A DNA stretch of 60,392 bases from Candidatus Methylomirabilis sp. (GCA_020722725.1 DYKG01000020.1:1-60392), one strand, 5' to 3'. Counted from the stretch's first letter, positions 1 through 9,522 are shown. The notes: generated from the letters alone by a model not told the origin. A program made the numbers and translations.

Positions 1-109
1 GATGCCTTTGGCTGGTTCAAACATTGTGGGTACGCAACAATTTGAAATACTATAAGAAAAAAAATCAGACTCCAGCTTCTTATTCTTGCTAAGGAAGAGA
101 ATTTCAGCA

Positions 110-2185
110 TTATAATGGCCGACCAATTTTTCTTGTCAAATTTTTAGCCTCTTCATCTATCTTGTGAAGATCGGCATTCTTAGTGGTAGAGATATTAACA
201 AGCTCCGCCAGGCGAAAGAGATCGTGCTTCTTTTCCTCATGAAAAACCTTTTCGGCAAGCAGGCGATCGTGATACTCGGCTGGAGTTTCCCAGTTTTTGC
301 GATGTAAAGGCTGAAGCAAGCACCACTTTTGGTACCAGACTGGAAGCCAGCTTTCTGCCCTGATTGCGCGTTTATGCCACCTTAACATTACCACAATAGT
401 CAATGTCAGCAACATGCAGATGAAATAAAAAGAAGAAACAAAATTTGCCAATCCCGAAAAAATTGAATTTATAGATCGGGAAATTTTCCGAAAACCCAGG
501 GATTGTGCCTTCTGGTCAAAATTGTAAACCAGATTGAACCAGTATCCTTCGTAGGATTCCCAGAGCCATGTCAAGAGCGCCGACACTTCTCCATCAGGAA
601 CAAAATCACCGACCGGAGGACTTGGGTCGAAGGGAACCCATCCGCTCCCCGGAAAAAAAACTTCTACCCAGGCATGGGCGTGACGCTGCCTGATCGTAAA
701 AAATCCGCCCAGCTCATTCCAATCTCCCATGGTGTAACCATTTACCGGTCGTGCGGCAATCCCCATAGAGCGCAGAAGCAAAGTCATGGCTGTAGCAAAA
801 TGCTCGCAGCTTCCGGCCTTGCTGTAAAAGAGAAAGTGCAAAGCCGGATCGACATCTAAAACTGCTTTCTCATATAGAGAATACATGCAGTTTTTTTGAA
901 GATAGTTGATTGTCGCCTGAACACGCTGGTTAATGGTCGATGTATTGCTGGCAATCTGCGAAGCAAGCTGATGAATTCGCCGGTCAATGCCGACTTTGGT
1001 AAGATATATCCTCATAATTCCGGTAAGGTTAAGTTTGTCCACTTCCATATCGCGCACTTCCAGAGGCTCTACCGGCAATCTCGCCAGATAGCGACGACGC
1101 CCGGAAGTTCTACCCAGAAAAAACATCGAATAATCTGATTCTACGGCAACATAGTTGGTTTCAAAATCAGCCACAACTGTCTGATCAGGGAGAAAAATAA
1201 CCGGAGGGTCTGTGTTTTCAAGGATAATCTCAAGCTGATGAAGAGGTATGTCATTGGGAAAATTGCGTAAAAGCTCAAACTCGCCCGCGTTTCGCCGAAG
1301 ATCAACGTAAAATCTTCTTGTCTGATTTCTGAACCATCGGCCGTTGGCATAACTTGAAAAACTGGTTCCACGAAGATGCTTAGACTTAAGTCTTCTAATA
1401 ACTGAAGTGGTAACAGTTTCTTCGTCGGTGGGTCTGATTCTCATAATAACCGCAGGGTTGTCCTCCAATAGTCCGCCTTCCCCAAGGGTAAGCATTTCAC
1501 TGAAGCCCTGAAGACGTCGCCTTGAAGTTTCTGATGCCAGCCCATAAGCATCAGACCTTGGAACAAGGTAAAAAAGAGAAACCCAGATCAACAAATAAGC
1601 CACAAGAACTATTGGGATTTTCCATGGTTTTGCCAGAACTCTGAATTTAACGCCAGGGTCATCGAATTGCCCAAGAGCGTAAATTTTCTGATGTCGAAGT
1701 GATGCAATGCGGGTTAAAATAGCCCATAAAAGCAACAAATATGGAAAAAGACTCAAAGGAAAGAGAAAGTTTACGTTCATCGCCGCGACAGCCAGAACAA
1801 TCATCAGCGAGAGAATTATAACCCCTGCTGCCGACCGTGCATCGGAGGCAATCTGGAGCTGCAAAATCATTATAAGCGATGTAAACTCAACCAGAACCAC
1901 AACCCATGGAACGTTTGATTTGAAAACCCATATGGAATAAGCCATTACAACAAAGCTTCCCGCCTGAATCAATTTGGGAGACCTTAACAGTCCGCGCCCA
2001 AGAATCAACATGATTAAAATCGGCAGAAGCAGCAACTCAATCTGAAAACGCAGGTATCCCGTGGTGTAAACGGCGGCAAGGGCAACCAGAGAAAGCATCA
2101 CCAGCATTCGGTACAGACCGGTTGTTACCGTGAAAACTTCTTTACCGCAAACCGTTTGTGGTGAAATGCCATAAATTTTTTGCAT
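110..2185 (-). CDS. Membrane-anchored transglutaminase-like protein (DUF3488/transglutaminase core/DUF4129 architecture)
   Basis: A 691-residue protein with about seven N-terminal membrane helices, an extracytoplasmic transglutaminase-like core, one further helix and a cytoplasmic tail. The catalytic triad is visible: Cys in GSCEHFA (about residue 460), His in HAHAWVEVF and Asp in PFDPSP. The tail carries a PAEYHDRLL-like stretch typical of DUF4129. Family members are thought to be cysteine proteases or amide-bond-modifying enzymes; the substrate is unknown. I chose the ATG at 2185, which overlaps the DUF58 stop as TGATG, over an upstream TTG at 2212. It is the last gene of a MoxR-DUF58-transglutaminase operon, a common bacterial trio. 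Confidence 0.9.
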   Translation of the reverse strand: MQKIYGISPQTVCGKEVFTVTTGLYRMLVMLSLVALAAVYTTGYLRFQIELLLLPILIMLILGRGLLRSPKLIQAGSFVVMAYSIWVFKSNVPWVVVLVEFTSLIMILQLQIASDARSAAGVIILSLMIVLAVAAMNVNFLFPLSLFPYLLLLWAILTRIASLRHQKIYALGQFDDPGVKFRVLAKPWKIPIVLVAYLLIWVSLFYLVPRSDAYGLASETSRRRLQGFSEMLTLGEGGLLEDNPAVIMRIRPTDEETVTTSVIRRLKSKHLRGTSFSSYANGRWFRNQTRRFYVDLRRNAGEFELLRNFPNDIPLHQLEIILENTDPPVIFLPDQTVVADFETNYVAVESDYSMFFLGRTSGRRRYLARLPVEPLEVRDMEVDKLNLTGIMRIYLTKVGIDRRIHQLASQIASNTSTINQRVQATINYLQKNCMYSLYEKAVLDVDPALHFLFYSKAGSCEHFATAMTLLLRSMGIAARPVNGYTMGDWNELGGFFTIRQRHAHAWVEVFFPGSGWVPFDPSPPVGDFVPDGEVSALLTWLWESYEGYWFNLVYNFDQKAQSLGFRKISRSINSIFSGLANFVSSFYFICMLLTLTIVVMLRWHKRAIRAESWLPVWYQKWCLLQPLHRKNWETPAEYHDRLLAEKVFHEEKKHDLFRLAELVNISTTKNADLHKIDEEAKNLTRKIGRPL

Positions 2186-3132
2186 CAGTCCAAAACCTTC
2201 ATCAGCTCGCAAAATCTGATTCCGCTGAACTCACCCGCCGGGGGTGGCACTTCGGCAGTAGATTCCAGACAGGCCAGCCAGCTCACCAGATCAGCATAAT
2301 TGTCGGAAACAGTTAACCATGCATAGCCGCCATAACTCTGCTTAGCCCAGACAAATGCGCTGCTGCCGGCTTTTCTAAGGCGAAGAATCAGGCCCATGAC
2401 TATTTCAAGGCAATCTTCGAATAACTGCCCTTCAAGCCCGGTAAAATCGAAATACAGTTTCTCAGGAAAACCATAATTCACTGCGCGGGTAAGAACCCAT
2501 TCATGGTCTGAACGTGCAGAGATCATCCAGTTAATCAAAGAAGCATCTTCTCCGGGTTCATATTGCTTCTGCATCCAGTATTCACCCTCTTTGCCCGACT
2601 GGTATTTCTGTATTGCCCCGCCGATTTCCTGTTCTATGACATGTGGGATGTTTTTTGCTGCTCTTGGCCCGACAAAAAACTGCTTTTCGGGCAAAACCAA
2701 TGAAGTAGAGCACAGCCCGATCGGGTAAAACGAAAAGATACAAAAATCGCTCAACTGGTAAACACCCCTTTTACCAGCCTTGAAAGAACTTTTTAGCAAG
2801 CCACCATCACCGGCCTCAACAATTTTGCAGTAATCGTTTTCAAATCCCAGAGAGAAGTGGTCAGCATTTCGAACATCTTTGACAAAGCATTTAAGAAAGA
2901 TTTCTTCACCGGCCAGAATCGAATCTGGCAATTCAACTCTGGCCTGCAAACCTTTTAAATTCAAATAACCAAGCAGAGTAAAAAATGTGACTGCTGCAAT
3001 GAAACAGCTGCTCATCAGAAAAAGCAGGTTGTTACCGGTGTTCTGCGCAGAAAAAAGCAGAAAAATCGCAAGAAAAGCCGCAATTTTTCCAAAACCAGTC
3101 AGTCGAACTTTTAGCCGGGAATCAGTCAACAT
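2185..3132 (-). CDS. DUF58 domain protein
   Basis: A 315-residue protein with two closely spaced N-terminal membrane helices (about residues 15-60) and a cytoplasmic DUF58 region. The hallmark YEPGEDASLINWMISAR segment matches the family signature (Y-x-pG-D/E-x5-I-x-W-x2-sAR). DUF58 proteins accompany MoxR ATPases and often have a von Willebrand A-like fold; they are presumed partners or substrates of the ATPase. The start is the ATG at 3132, 11 bases inside the MoxR gene; a TTG sits directly before it at 3135. The transglutaminase gene follows with a one-base overlap, so translation is probably coupled. Confidence 0.9.
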   Translation of the reverse strand: MLTDSRLKVRLTGFGKIAAFLAIFLLFSAQNTGNNLLFLMSSCFIAAVTFFTLLGYLNLKGLQARVELPDSILAGEEIFLKCFVKDVRNADHFSLGFENDYCKIVEAGDGGLLKSSFKAGKRGVYQLSDFCIFSFYPIGLCSTSLVLPEKQFFVGPRAAKNIPHVIEQEIGGAIQKYQSGKEGEYWMQKQYEPGEDASLINWMISARSDHEWVLTRAVNYGFPEKLYFDFTGLEGQLFEDCLEIVMGLILRLRKAGSSAFVWAKQSYGGYAWLTVSDNYADLVSWLACLESTAEVPPPAGEFSGIRFCELMKVLD

Positions 3133-4066
3133 CAACCTTCTGAAGAATTTCGCGGGTCAGCCAGGAAACCGAAGCTCCTTCGCTGGAAAAAGTTGTGGCA
3201 CCCTTTAAACCTGTGCGATGACACCAGACTGCCGGCACCAGTTCTTTGATGTAATCAAGTGTCACGTAGGAACTGCCACGCAAGAATGCCGTCGCCTGAG
3301 CAACCCTCATCAAACCAATGCTTCCGCGGGTACTGACAGGAAGATCAACCTCCGGGTGATTTCTCAGACTGCTGGCAAGTCTGGTTATATAGGCCATGAC
3401 GTTCTCAGGAACTTCAATTTCACGAACAAGTTTTTGACAATCCCTGATATCTTGCAGACTTAGAAGATTTTCTACCGAAGCCGACTTCTCTTCGCCACAG
3501 TTCTTGAGCAGAATGCTCTTTTCCGAATCCTGGTCGGGATACCCAAGAGAAATCCGCATCAAAAACCGATCTCTCTGCGACTCTGGCAAGGGGTAGGTGC
3601 CATGAAATCCCCTGGGATTCTGAGTTGCAATAACCATGAACGGTGAGTCAAGTTTTAGAATCTGCTTATCAACACTTACCGAATACTCGTTCATTGCCTG
3701 CAGAAGCGCGCTCTGGGTTTTTGGTGGAGCACGATTCAGTTCGTCGGCCAGAATCACATTGGCAAAAATCGGCCCCTTAACAAACTCGAATTCTTCAGTT
3801 TGCCGGCGGTAAATTCTTGTTCCAAGGATATCAGAAGGAAGCAGGTCGGCAGTAAACTGAATTCGACTGAAGGTTCCACCAATTGCAAGCGCAAGAGCTG
3901 ATGCAAGTGTGGTTTTGCCGACTCCGGGAAGGTCTTCCAGCAAAAGATGTCCGTCAGCCAGCAGACAGGCCAAAGTTTTTTCGATCTGGTTGGTTTTTCC
4001 TATAATAACTTGACTAATTCTCTGTTTAAGTTCATTGAGCAATTCAACGTATTTTGTTTTATTCAT
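3122..4066 (-). CDS. MoxR-family AAA+ ATPase
   Basis: A 314-residue AAA+ ATPase. Walker A is GVGKTT (residues 48-53) and Walker B is VILADELNRA (104-113), followed by the family-typical PPKTQSALLQAMNE. The C-terminal AAA lid (AAA_lid_2) region includes STRGSIGLM. MoxR proteins act as chaperone-like ATPases that assemble or activate partner complexes. It is the first gene of the operon with DUF58 and the transglutaminase, which are probably its clients. The ATG at 4066 has only a weak ribosome site. A plausible promoter lies about 70 bases upstream. Confidence 0.95.
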   Translation of the reverse strand: MNKTKYVELLNELKQRISQVIIGKTNQIEKTLACLLADGHLLLEDLPGVGKTTLASALALAIGGTFSRIQFTADLLPSDILGTRIYRRQTEEFEFVKGPIFANVILADELNRAPPKTQSALLQAMNEYSVSVDKQILKLDSPFMVIATQNPRGFHGTYPLPESQRDRFLMRISLGYPDQDSEKSILLKNCGEEKSASVENLLSLQDIRDCQKLVREIEVPENVMAYITRLASSLRNHPEVDLPVSTRGSIGLMRVAQATAFLRGSSYVTLDYIKELVPAVWCHRTGLKGATTFSSEGASVSWLTREILQKVDVD

Positions 4067-4131
4067 TTTCCACCAGTCTTAAGCAATTCAAACAATGAAT
4101 TGAAAACCCATGCCCGATTTTGGCACAAATT

Positions 4132-4160
4132 ATTTTAACTTTTAAAAAATTTAAGCTAAA
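4132..4160 (-). promoter_or_regulatory. Possible sigma-70 promoter for the MoxR operon
   Basis: Reading the minus strand, TTTAGC (4160-4155) and TAAAAT (4137-4132) are separated by exactly 17 bases, in the 145-base AT-rich gap between the divergent MoxR and M18 genes. The -35 box is weak. A promoter for the M18 gene must lie in the same gap but I cannot pick it with confidence. Confidence 0.35.
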
Positions 4161-4211
4161 GTATGCTAACATATTGTTACATTAAATCTCTACTTACAAG
4201 GAATGATTTGA

Positions 4212-5657
4212 ATGAATAAGACCTCCAGAAGCAAAAATGAAAATAAAGACGCCGGTTTTAAAGTCCCCTGTGCATGGGACTGCCTTCCTGAAAAAGAGCA
4301 CAAAATCATGGATCAGCGCATCAAACGCTACATGAATTATCTTGACGAATGCAAAACCGAACGAGAATCAGTTGTCTATCTTGAAGAACTTGCCCAAAAG
4401 GACGGTTTCAAAGAACTTTCCTCTTTTGGCTCCGGCAAAAAACTTAAACCGGGCAGCAGGGTTTATTTTATTAACAAAAATCGTGCCATGGGTCTTGCAA
4501 TTATCGGTAAAAAGCCAGCCAAAGAAGGTTTTAGAATTATCGCCGCCCACCATGACGTTCCGAGAATGGACATCAAAGCCCTGCCGCTTTATGAAAAGCA
4601 TGGTCTGGCACTATTCAAAACCCATTATTATGGTGGTGTAAAGAAGTTTCAGTGGGCCGTCATTCCACTGGCACTGCACGGTTTTGCCATAACCCGTTCT
4701 GGTCGCAAAGTCAGCTTCAAAATCGGTGAAAGCGACAAAGACCCGGTTTTCACCATTACTGATCTGGCTCCGCATCTTAGCAAAAAGCTGCAGGACGAGC
4801 GCAAACTCAACGTCGGAATTCAAGGTGAAGAGCTCAACATTCTGGTCGGGCATCAACCTGCCCCCCTCGGCAAAAACGAAAAAGACTCTCCAAATCGCGT
4901 TAAAACCGCTGTTATTGCCCACCTTAAAAATCAGCTTGGGCTTGAAGAAGAAGATCTTGCCTGGGCAGAATTACATGCTGTTCCAGCGTTCAAAGCAAGA
5001 GAAATTGGATTCGACCGTGCTCTGATCGGTGGCTATGGCCATGATGACCGGGGATGCTCTTTCGCATCATTTGATGCTCTTTCAGCAATAAAAATTCCTG
5101 AACACACCTGTGCCATTCTGTTGCTCGACAAGGAAGAAATCGGTTCATGCGGCGCAAACGGTGCTCAATCGATGATGGTTACCGATTTCCTTGGCATGCT
5201 GACTGAAGCCACTTCTGGCGAAAACAGCTTTGCCGCAATTCGCAACGCTATTTCTCAGACCATGGTCATCTCTGCTGACACCAGTGCGCCCATTGACCCC
5301 ACTTTTGAAGCGGCTCATGATCCGCTTAATTCAGCCTTGCTTGGTCGAGGAGTCTGGATCAGCAAATATTCAGGATCTGGCGGAAAAATGCTCAGTGGTG
5401 AAGCAGATGTAGAATTCATCAACTATATCAGACGCATGCTGGTTAAGGAAAAAGTTCCGTATCAGTTTGGCGAATTAGGCAGGGTTGACGAAGGCGGCGG
5501 CGGAACTGTAGCATTTCTTCTGTCGAATCTCAACATGAATGTTCTTGACGTCTGCCTGCCAACTCTAAGCTTGCATTCACCCTTCGAGATTATTTCCAAA
5601 GTAGACTATCACTACTCTGTGACCGCTTACCAGGCATTCATGGAGAATTCTTACTGA
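4212..5657 (+). CDS. M18-family aspartyl aminopeptidase
   Basis: A 481-residue zinc exopeptidase of the M18 family, which removes N-terminal acidic or other residues from peptides in the cytoplasm. Metal and catalytic motifs typical of the family are visible: HHDVPRMD near residue 115, GYGHDDRGC, DKEEIGSCG, SADTSAP and the late LSLHSPFE. Length fits the family. The ATG at 4212 follows an AAGGA ribosome site. It is monocistronic, ending in a strong hairpin terminator nine bases after its stop. There is no signal peptide. Confidence 0.93.
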   Translation: MNKTSRSKNENKDAGFKVPCAWDCLPEKEHKIMDQRIKRYMNYLDECKTERESVVYLEELAQKDGFKELSSFGSGKKLKPGSRVYFINKNRAMGLAIIGKKPAKEGFRIIAAHHDVPRMDIKALPLYEKHGLALFKTHYYGGVKKFQWAVIPLALHGFAITRSGRKVSFKIGESDKDPVFTITDLAPHLSKKLQDERKLNVGIQGEELNILVGHQPAPLGKNEKDSPNRVKTAVIAHLKNQLGLEEEDLAWAELHAVPAFKAREIGFDRALIGGYGHDDRGCSFASFDALSAIKIPEHTCAILLLDKEEIGSCGANGAQSMMVTDFLGMLTEATSGENSFAAIRNAISQTMVISADTSAPIDPTFEAAHDPLNSALLGRGVWISKYSGSGGKMLSGEADVEFINYIRRMLVKEKVPYQFGELGRVDEGGGGTVAFLLSNLNMNVLDVCLPTLSLHSPFEIISKVDYHYSVTAYQAFMENSY

Positions 5658-5665
5658 ACCCAACC

Positions 5666-5698
5666 GCGCCGGCGACGTCAGTCCCGGCGCTTTTTTTT
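5666..5698 (+). terminator. Rho-independent terminator after the M18 gene
   Basis: A 7-bp perfect GC stem (GCGCCGG at 5666-5672 with CCGGCGC at 5684-5690, 11-base loop) is followed at once by eight T residues. It begins nine bases after the aminopeptidase stop. The T-tract runs directly into the ATG of holA, which is unusual. Confidence 0.9.
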
Positions 5699-6832
5699 AT
5701 GGATATAACAGCTTTAGAAAACCTAATAAAATCAAAAAAGCTTGATAAGCAGATTCTGATTTTCTCAGGCCCGGAAGATTTTCTCAAAGAGCGAATGCTG
5801 CAAAAAATGATGCAGAATCTTGTTGCCCCTGATGACCAGCCTGAAAACCTTTTTCGCCTTGATTGCTCAGGCCGTGACAACGCCATAGCAGAACACCAGA
5901 TTTACAGCTTTTCATTTAACCCCAGCCCACGCATTTTCTGGTTCGGCAGCTTTTCAAGTCTGAATGTCGGCCCAAGAAAGTCATTTCTTGCACAGTTGTC
6001 ACAGAATGGACTGCCGATGAACACCATTCTGATTTTTGATGTAACCGACAACAAGGTTGCCAATGAAATTTCCAGCTCTTTTAAACAGGAATTTGAAAAA
6101 ATCGACTTCTGGCGCCCTTTTGAAAATCAGATTCCTGCCTGGGTAAAAAAAGAGGCAGCTGAGCTCGGCGGCAAAATCAGCAATGATGCGGCCGACCTGC
6201 TGATCGACCTTACTGGAGCAAGCCTCGCCATTCTTTTCCAGGAATTAAAAAAGCTCATAATAGCCTCACCCAACCAACCTGTAACTGTCGACCAGGTAAA
6301 AAAATCGGTCAGATACCTTAATCAGGATAATATTTTCGACTTTCTCAACAATTTTGGCAACCGCAAAACCCGCGAAACACTTCGGGCCCTGGAAATCCTT
6401 ATCAATGGTGGCGAAGCTCCGCAAAAAGTCTGGTTCATGCTTTGTCGTCAACTTCGAGAATACAGGCTTTTTCATGAATTGGCCGCTGACCGACCCGACC
6501 TTTTTGCTGAAGCCCGCGATATTCTTGCGTCTTACGCCAGAATCGCTGATAAAAGCGACTTCAAAGCCAACCAGGAAAAGAAAAATCTGACCGCCCGCCT
6601 GCAAAAGATTGGCGATAACCTTCCTGAATTTCTTGCCAAGGCAACATCATTCAACAATCCTGGCAAAATCAAAAACCTTTATCTCGCAACAAACTTCAAC
6701 CTATCTGAACTGGTAAAAGCCTGGCCATATTTGATCAAGACTGACCTTCTGCTGAAATCTGGCGTACCCGACCCGCTTGCCACCCTGCAAACATTTACAA
6801 CCAAGTTTCTTGCCGCTTCTCTTGCCACCTAA
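5699..6832 (+). CDS. holA: DNA polymerase III subunit delta
   Basis: A 377-residue protein matching HolA in length and layout. The N-terminal region LIFSGPEDFLKERML is the usual Y/F-x-GE/PEDFL motif of the delta subunit, followed by AAA-like domains I and II and the helical domain III with PQKVWFMLCRQLRE, the counterpart of the classic 'i..mLarq.r.l' segment. It opens the sliding clamp within the clamp loader. The ATG at 5699 directly abuts a terminator T-tract, so there is no ribosome-binding site. The next in-frame methionine (residue 33, after the GPEDFL motif) would cut the conserved fold, so I keep this start; leaderless translation is possible. Confidence 0.9.
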   Translation: MDITALENLIKSKKLDKQILIFSGPEDFLKERMLQKMMQNLVAPDDQPENLFRLDCSGRDNAIAEHQIYSFSFNPSPRIFWFGSFSSLNVGPRKSFLAQLSQNGLPMNTILIFDVTDNKVANEISSSFKQEFEKIDFWRPFENQIPAWVKKEAAELGGKISNDAADLLIDLTGASLAILFQELKKLIIASPNQPVTVDQVKKSVRYLNQDNIFDFLNNFGNRKTRETLRALEILINGGEAPQKVWFMLCRQLREYRLFHELAADRPDLFAEARDILASYARIADKSDFKANQEKKNLTARLQKIGDNLPEFLAKATSFNNPGKIKNLYLATNFNLSELVKAWPYLIKTDLLLKSGVPDPLATLQTFTTKFLAASLAT

Positions 6833-6841
6833 AACCATAAA

Positions 6842-6868
6842 CCGGAGATACCTCGCGGGCACCTCCGG
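6842..6868 (-). terminator. Probable terminator of rpsT
   Basis: On the minus strand a 6-bp stem (CCGGAG/CTCCGG, arms at 6868-6863 and 6847-6842, 15-base loop) is followed by the T-rich run TTTATGGTTTT. It lies in the 80-base convergent gap between holA and rpsT. The same hairpin could slow transcription from holA, but no T-tract follows on the plus strand. Confidence 0.5.
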
Positions 6869-6912
6869 GTAAATGGCTAATAAGTTGATTCTGTTAGGAA
6901 TACTTGAGAAAA

Positions 6913-7185
6913 TCAGGCTTTCAGAGCCTTGTTGGCGGCTCTCATCATACGACTGATTTTTCTGGCAGCGGTTTTGGGATGAATATGCCTATTAGAAGCT
7001 GCTTTGCCAAATTTACTGACAGCGTCGTTCAGCAGCTGATTTACAGAATCTGCCGGCTGTTTGGTATCGATAGCACCAATAACTTTTTTGCGGTAAGTCT
7101 TGAGTTCAGACTTGACAGTTACGCGAAGCTCGTGACGACGAGCTGCTTTACGAGCATTTTTTGCTGCTGACATTGTATTAGCCAT
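6913..7185 (-). CDS. rpsT: Ribosomal protein S20
   Basis: A 90-residue basic protein beginning MANTMSAAKNARKAARR and containing the helical, Lys/Arg-rich S20 pattern through HPKTAARKISRMMRAANKAL. It binds 16S rRNA in the small subunit. I chose the ATG at 7185 because AAAGGTGA sits just upstream; the ORF extends to 7209 but those residues do not fit the family. It has its own promoter and terminator. Being next to holA is a familiar arrangement in bacteria (holA and rpsT are often neighbours). Confidence 0.96.
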   Translation of the reverse strand: MANTMSAAKNARKAARRHELRVTVKSELKTYRKKVIGAIDTKQPADSVNQLLNDAVSKFGKAASNRHIHPKTAARKISRMMRAANKALKA

Positions 7186-7222
7186 GTTAATCACCTTTCG
7201 ATTATTCAAAGTATGGGTTTTA

Positions 7223-7251
7223 AGTCTATCACTTCAGCGTTTTTTTTTCAA
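7223..7251 (-). promoter_or_regulatory. Sigma-70-type promoter for rpsT
   Basis: Minus strand TTGAAA (7251-7246), a 17-base spacer, then TAGACT (7228-7223), about 38 bases upstream of the rpsT ATG. The spacer begins with an A-tract. Confidence 0.45.
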
Positions 7252-7294
7252 GCATCTTTGAATAAATTTTGCACACAATTTTTTGCAACTCTGG

Positions 7295-8311
7295 TCAGGG
7301 CTGTGGGATGCTATATCCCGCAAGCGCATATCCCTGTTTGTCAACGTAATAAGCGACCACCATCCCATCTGGGGCCACGATTCGCGACCGAGGCAGGTCA
7401 GGCGCAAGATAGGGCATAGCTATTATGTCGGCGAAGGCAACTGGCTTGCCCAACTGATTACATCGATACAAACGGTCACGATAAATTGGGCCGTCTTCAT
7501 GACAGGCAATCAGGTTAAGATAAATACTTCCAGAAGCGTCTCGACCGATTATCTCTGCACCTGCGTAACTCACCTTCTGATCTTCTATGTCGAGAGGGAA
7601 TTCAGCCAGCGTGACTGTTTGAGCCGGCGAAGCAACAGTGCGCATATTCAGCTTGACATTGCGCTCCGCCATTTCGACACCCAGCAGTTTGCCGCCGATG
7701 CCTTCATGAAGACTCAGACCGTTTTCATAACAGATCTGCTCGCCAAGAACACCATCAGGACCAAATCGCAGCACAGAGTTCATCAGAGGCATGTCAATCA
7801 GCAAAGAATTGTTAACCCCAGTCTCCAGAGCCCGCGCATCTGAAAAACCCTCGATGCATTTAACTATTTTTCCCTCCCGGTCGATCTGATAAATGAACCC
7901 TTCGATCGGGCAAAGAAGCCAGAAGCCTTCATCTGGGCCAAAGGCGAAGTCCCTTACCAGTCGTCCCATGTTACTCAAAGAAATTGAATTCTTCAGCCTG
8001 CCATCAGCACCAAACAATTTCAGAGCCCGATTGGCCGAGTCAAGAATCCAGAAATCTCCTTCAGCTGTAACTCTGAAAGCATAAGGCACACCTTCGGTCA
8101 GGTTCTCTGAATCCTGATCTGGACCACCGATCAATGAAATTTCAGCGCCAAACGGAACTTTAAGCAGATCAACCGACTTCAACGCCCCAAGCATGTTTTT
8201 ATGGTAATTGAGGGCATTCACCATCTCCACATCTTTTTCCTGTCCAGAAACCGGCATTTGGAGAAGGAAAGCTACAGCAACAATAATTAAAACAATTTTT
8301 TTGATTTTCAT
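7295..8311 (-). CDS. Exported beta-propeller (NHL-like) protein
   Basis: A 338-residue protein with a clear signal peptide (Lys-rich start, hydrophobic core, cleavage near VSGQ at about residue 23). The mature part has repeated strands of the type FRVTAEGDFWILDSANRALK and DFAFGPDEGFWLLCPIEGF, which resemble NHL or six-bladed propeller repeats. Such domains usually bind ligands or partners rather than catalyse. No enzyme residues stand out. It follows the LytM peptidase gene by 23 bases on the same strand and is probably co-transcribed, suggesting an envelope role. Confidence 0.75.
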   Translation of the reverse strand: MKIKKIVLIIVAVAFLLQMPVSGQEKDVEMVNALNYHKNMLGALKSVDLLKVPFGAEISLIGGPDQDSENLTEGVPYAFRVTAEGDFWILDSANRALKLFGADGRLKNSISLSNMGRLVRDFAFGPDEGFWLLCPIEGFIYQIDREGKIVKCIEGFSDARALETGVNNSLLIDMPLMNSVLRFGPDGVLGEQICYENGLSLHEGIGGKLLGVEMAERNVKLNMRTVASPAQTVTLAEFPLDIEDQKVSYAGAEIIGRDASGSIYLNLIACHEDGPIYRDRLYRCNQLGKPVAFADIIAMPYLAPDLPRSRIVAPDGMVVAYYVDKQGYALAGYSIPQP

Positions 8312-8334
8312 TTAAACACAACCACTTTATTAAT

Positions 8335-9432
8335 TTATCTTGGCAACGGTATGCCAGCCGAGCGAGGGTTAACATACTGCCCATTCTTTTTCAGACCAAA
8401 ATGCAGATGCGCACCGGTAGTCCATTGGCCTGTATTGTCTGACCGGGCAATCTCCTGACCGGCATTCACCCTTTGCCCCTTGCGAACCGAATAACTTTTC
8501 AAATGACAGTAAAACGATTCATAACCGTTGTCGTAACGTACTTTAACATAACGGCCACCACCAGATTCGTAACCAACATCGACAACCGTTCCATTACCCA
8601 GCGCATTCAATCTGGTTCCATTGGGAACCGGCAGGTCGATACCATTATGAAATCTTCTGGTTCCAAGAGTTGGATGAATTCTCCAGCCATATTCACTGCT
8701 GACCCTGCCTGGCATGGGCGAACACGGCGCAGCAGTCAGACCTCCACCACGGGCACCGCTATTCTGTTTGGAATTGTCGTCGGCAGGTGCCGGGTCATCC
8801 TGTTGTTTAACCGGCGTAGTTCCGGCTTTTTGATCTGGGGTGTCGACATAATTGGCATGAACGAATGCCGTCTGGCCATTGAACTGAATCTTATACCAAT
8901 CTCCCTGTCCACCATTTATCTTAACCTTATCCCCATCATGCAGACTGCCGATAACTTTTCCCCATGGACCGCTTCTTACATTCAAATAAGGGTTAACCCG
9001 AACTGTACCCTCAACGATCTTTTCTTCTTTACTTTCTTTCTTTTCGTCTTTTTTCTCTGCCGGCATTTTATCTGCAATCTGTTTAAGCTTTTCTGAAATC
9101 TCCGTCAGCTTTTTCGACAATTGCTCGAGCTGCTTGATAAAACCTCGATAATCACCTTTTTCATCGCCAAATTTATTCGGATTTTTGGCAAATTCTTTCA
9201 GCAATTTAGAATAGTTTTTATTGGCTTCCTGAAGCTTTTCAATCGCTTTTTCAAGATCGCTGCGACTAATTTCGATTTTTGTGGTCTCTACCGCAGTTTC
9301 AGTGACTTTTGTCTGCTCGGTTGCACTTTGATCTAATTTCAAAGGCTCTTCAGAAAATGGATTGGTCCCAGCAAAGACTGGTATCTGAAACATAAGCAGT
9401 CCGGCAATCATAAGAATCAACAATCGGTTCAT
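8335..9432 (-). CDS. Exported SH3/LytM (M23) cell-wall endopeptidase
   Basis: A 365-residue protein with a signal peptide (cleavage near VFAG), a charged coiled-coil region (about residues 50-135), a bacterial SH3 domain (about 143-200, with NVRSGPWGKVIG), a short Pro/Asp/Ser linker and a C-terminal M23 domain. Zinc-site motifs are present: FHNGIDLP and HLHFG, with an intervening YCHL. M23 enzymes cut peptidoglycan cross-bridges; coiled-coil members may instead activate amidases. The ATG at 9432 has an AGGAG site seven bases away. The propeller gene follows. Confidence 0.92.
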   Translation of the reverse strand: MNRLLILMIAGLLMFQIPVFAGTNPFSEEPLKLDQSATEQTKVTETAVETTKIEISRSDLEKAIEKLQEANKNYSKLLKEFAKNPNKFGDEKGDYRGFIKQLEQLSKKLTEISEKLKQIADKMPAEKKDEKKESKEEKIVEGTVRVNPYLNVRSGPWGKVIGSLHDGDKVKINGGQGDWYKIQFNGQTAFVHANYVDTPDQKAGTTPVKQQDDPAPADDNSKQNSGARGGGLTAAPCSPMPGRVSSEYGWRIHPTLGTRRFHNGIDLPVPNGTRLNALGNGTVVDVGYESGGGRYVKVRYDNGYESFYCHLKSYSVRKGQRVNAGQEIARSDNTGQWTTGAHLHFGLKKNGQYVNPRSAGIPLPR

Positions 9433-9522
9433 AAGATTCTCCTGATAAAGATTGATTTCAATTCTATATTACCTGGCTCAGAAAGAAAAGTTTCAAAAAT
9501 TTGCTTCGCCGGATACTCTGAG

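Noticed and set aside
6842..6868. Riboswitch or leader element
   Set aside because: Only one short hairpin is present in a convergent gap after both genes end, so a terminator is the simpler reading.
7283..7843. 186-residue plus-strand ORF
   Set aside because: Lies wholly inside the exported beta-propeller gene on the other strand; no family-like motif.
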